Source: LMUY01 sp964245075
GTDB lineage: Bacteria > Pseudomonadota > Alphaproteobacteria > Acetobacterales > Acetobacteraceae
DNA length: 64,000 nt
Direction: 5' to 3'
Assembly: GCA_964245075.1 (NCBI GenBank)
Contig: CAXTLC010000010.1
Coordinates: 1-64,000 of the forward strand
Shown: positions 62,960 to 64,000 of the stretch, piece after piece
How positions within the stretch are numbered: the first letter of the stretch is position 1
How the letters are laid out: each line of letters starts with the position of its first letter
Made by a program: the position numbers and the translations under genes
The notes under the pieces: generated by a model
Told to the model about the DNA's origin: nothing
The model's input: only the letters and a program-made list of their open reading frames with translations
Databases searched by the model: none

Positions 62960-63478
62960 CCAGCGACGGCCGCTGCATCGGCGGTGGCCACGGTGTTCAG
63001 CACAAGGGTAGCCATGCGCGGCATCGGCCCGAGCAGTACCTCGCGCGCCATCGTCAACCGCCGCACCTTCATGAACCGCTGCACCGAACCCAGGTGGCCG
63101 GCGCTGAACCGGTCAGGATGCAGGCCACGTAGCCGCTCCAGCGCATCGACTGGCGACAGTGCCGGCTTCGCTTCCAGCCAGGCCCGCAGCTGATCACGCA
63201 CCGGATCCAACATCGACGCCTGCATCCCCGGCTTGGACCCGCACGTAGCGGCGCCGGTGGGTTGGCCGACGCTCTCTCTCCGGCCACGCAGGCTTCAGGC
63301 TCTCCGCAAACCGCGCCAAGTCGATTGGGGCTGGCGGCTCGTTGCGCCCGGCACCCGTGCCGCGCTCGTCCACCCGCCGGCCCAGATCCGCCTGCGCTGC
63401 CCATACCTCCGCCAGCAGGAGAACCGGATCGGCGTCGCTCAGCATGTCGCGCAACCGCGTTTTATCCTCCTCCGACAC
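62960..63478 (-). pseudogene. Transposase/integrase C-terminal remnant in two frames
   Basis: First frame (63478 downwards): PIDLARFAESLKPAWPERER then RPTHRRRYVR. Second frame (63225 downwards): LDPVRDQLRAWLEAKPALSP then RLRGLHPDRFSAGHLGSVQR. This recalls the tail of transposases that end in a small helix-turn-helix (DP---QLRAWLEA-P-L-A-ELL-RL---HP-RF---QLRTLQR-VK-WR). Catalytic DDE part missing; family not assigned. Confidence 0.45.
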
Positions 63479-63479
63479 C

Positions 63480-63875
63480 GCCGCATGCGTCAGCGGCCAT
63501 GGTCGGACGGCGTGCGTTGTCCTCTGACCCAGGCCCCCATGTCGGCAAGCGCGTGCTTTGTAGCTTTCAACAACTTGTTTGCGTTACCGTACACACTATA
63601 GTAATGAAACGACGCCGCGGAAGCGGTGTGAGACCGGTGACGGCACGTTCCAGAGCACTATCCGAGCGCACGTCGTCAGCCGTCGGCTGAAAACAGGCCA
63701 GAGCTTTCGTCCGATCTGGTTCGATCGAAGTAACGCTCCAGAATTCTGCGGTCATGCGGTCAGGGTAACTTCCAATTGTCATACTTCCACGCGGAGCAGG
63801 CTCCAGAATGAGGATGATGCCGGCAAAGGTCAGTCATTCGAAAGGCACTTGGTCCATTCAAGGCCAAACAGAAAC
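63480..63875. other. Non-coding or decayed stretch
   Basis: About 400 bases with lower GC and no credible gene. It holds a 71-codon minus-strand frame (63567-63782) that I do not recognise. Confidence 0.4.
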
Positions 63876-64000
63876 TTGACAAACGAGTCTCAACCGACGG
63901 CGGCCCACCAAGTGGAGGCAGCACTTGGGAGCATGAACCAGGCGGGGCAGCTTGGCCCGGTGGCGGCCGGAGTGTTTGCCGAGCTCGGCAAGATTGAGGA
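63876..64000 (+). CDS. Start of an unidentified gene, cut by the window end
   Basis: Open from TTG 63876 (LTNESQPTAAHQVEAALGSM) through ATG 63933 (MNQAGQLGPVAAGVFAELGK) to the end of the window. Helical, Ala/Gly/Gln-rich, resembling nothing specific. Without the rest it cannot be named, and it might be another fragment. Confidence 0.3.
   Translation, partial: MTNESQPTAAHQVEAALGSMNQAGQLGPVAAGVFAELGKIE

Overview
The window is high-GC DNA whose gene set and gene order point to an alphaproteobacterium of the Rhodospirillales, most likely an Acetobacteraceae (Roseomonas-like) member. This is inferred from: FlbT/FlaF/FlbD-type flagellar control, an F0-only atp operon with duplicated b and b' subunits, a TPP-riboswitch thiC, HWE-type sensor kinases and many decayed insertion sequences. 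No rRNA or tRNA genes were seen.

Layout. 0-6.6 kb: glutamate dehydrogenase, then a graveyard (CapA-family and peptide-binding-protein fragments), a SelW-like protein, a spore-photoproduct-lyase-like radical SAM protein, a hypothetical protein with repeated HARP-like motifs, and decayed pieces of a glutathione transferase and of IS1182- and IS1595-type transposases beside an AT-rich patch. 7-16 kb: M17 aminopeptidase, MarR regulator, TPP riboswitch-thiC-SirB1-like protein, a methyltransferase, an AlgI/AlgJ-like O-acetylation pair, and a DUF1223 protein. 16-32.3 kb: a flagellar cluster in two divergent arms. The minus arm is flgE-flgK-flgL, fliC, flbT, flaF, DUF1217; the plus arm is fliK-flgD-(assembly gap)-fliF-fliG-fliH-fliN-flbD-flhA. 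Sigma-54-like promoters lie before flgE and fliC, a CtrA-like box lies before fliF, and a perfect hairpin sits in the flagellin leader. The 100-N gap is flanked by two identical 55-base ends and is probably an assembly artefact.

32-41.7 kb: a TylF-type methyltransferase, an ABC exporter, the F0 ATP synthase operon (atpI-B-E-F'-F), a PAS-PAS-PAS-HWE kinase-receiver hybrid, an RHH protein and a DUF892 ferritin-like protein with an EcfG-like promoter. 41.7-44.9 kb looks like a zinc-homeostasis island: a Zur-like box, a COG0523 (CobW-type) GTPase, a WD40 protein, then an ArsR/SmtB repressor overlapping a 56-residue, nine-cysteine metallothionein behind a palindromic operator. 45-48 kb: a molybdate/tungstate importer (binding protein, permease-ATPase fusion) and a molbindin.

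48-51 kb: aldehyde dehydrogenase coupled to a DUF2325 protein, and a CrcB fluoride channel. 51-57.2 kb: an ABC importer without an ATPase gene followed by rutABCD (pyrimidine ring degradation). 57.2-62.3 kb: a composite palindromic repeat and the ugpBAEC glycerol-3-phosphate-type importer, whose UgpE carries an in-frame, palindrome-containing N-terminal insertion. 62.3-64 kb: another graveyard (IS3-type orfA, SRAP-domain fragment with a Trp-to-stop change, transposase C-terminus in two frames) and the start of a gene leaving the window. All functions are read from sequence motifs and family memory; no database search was run.
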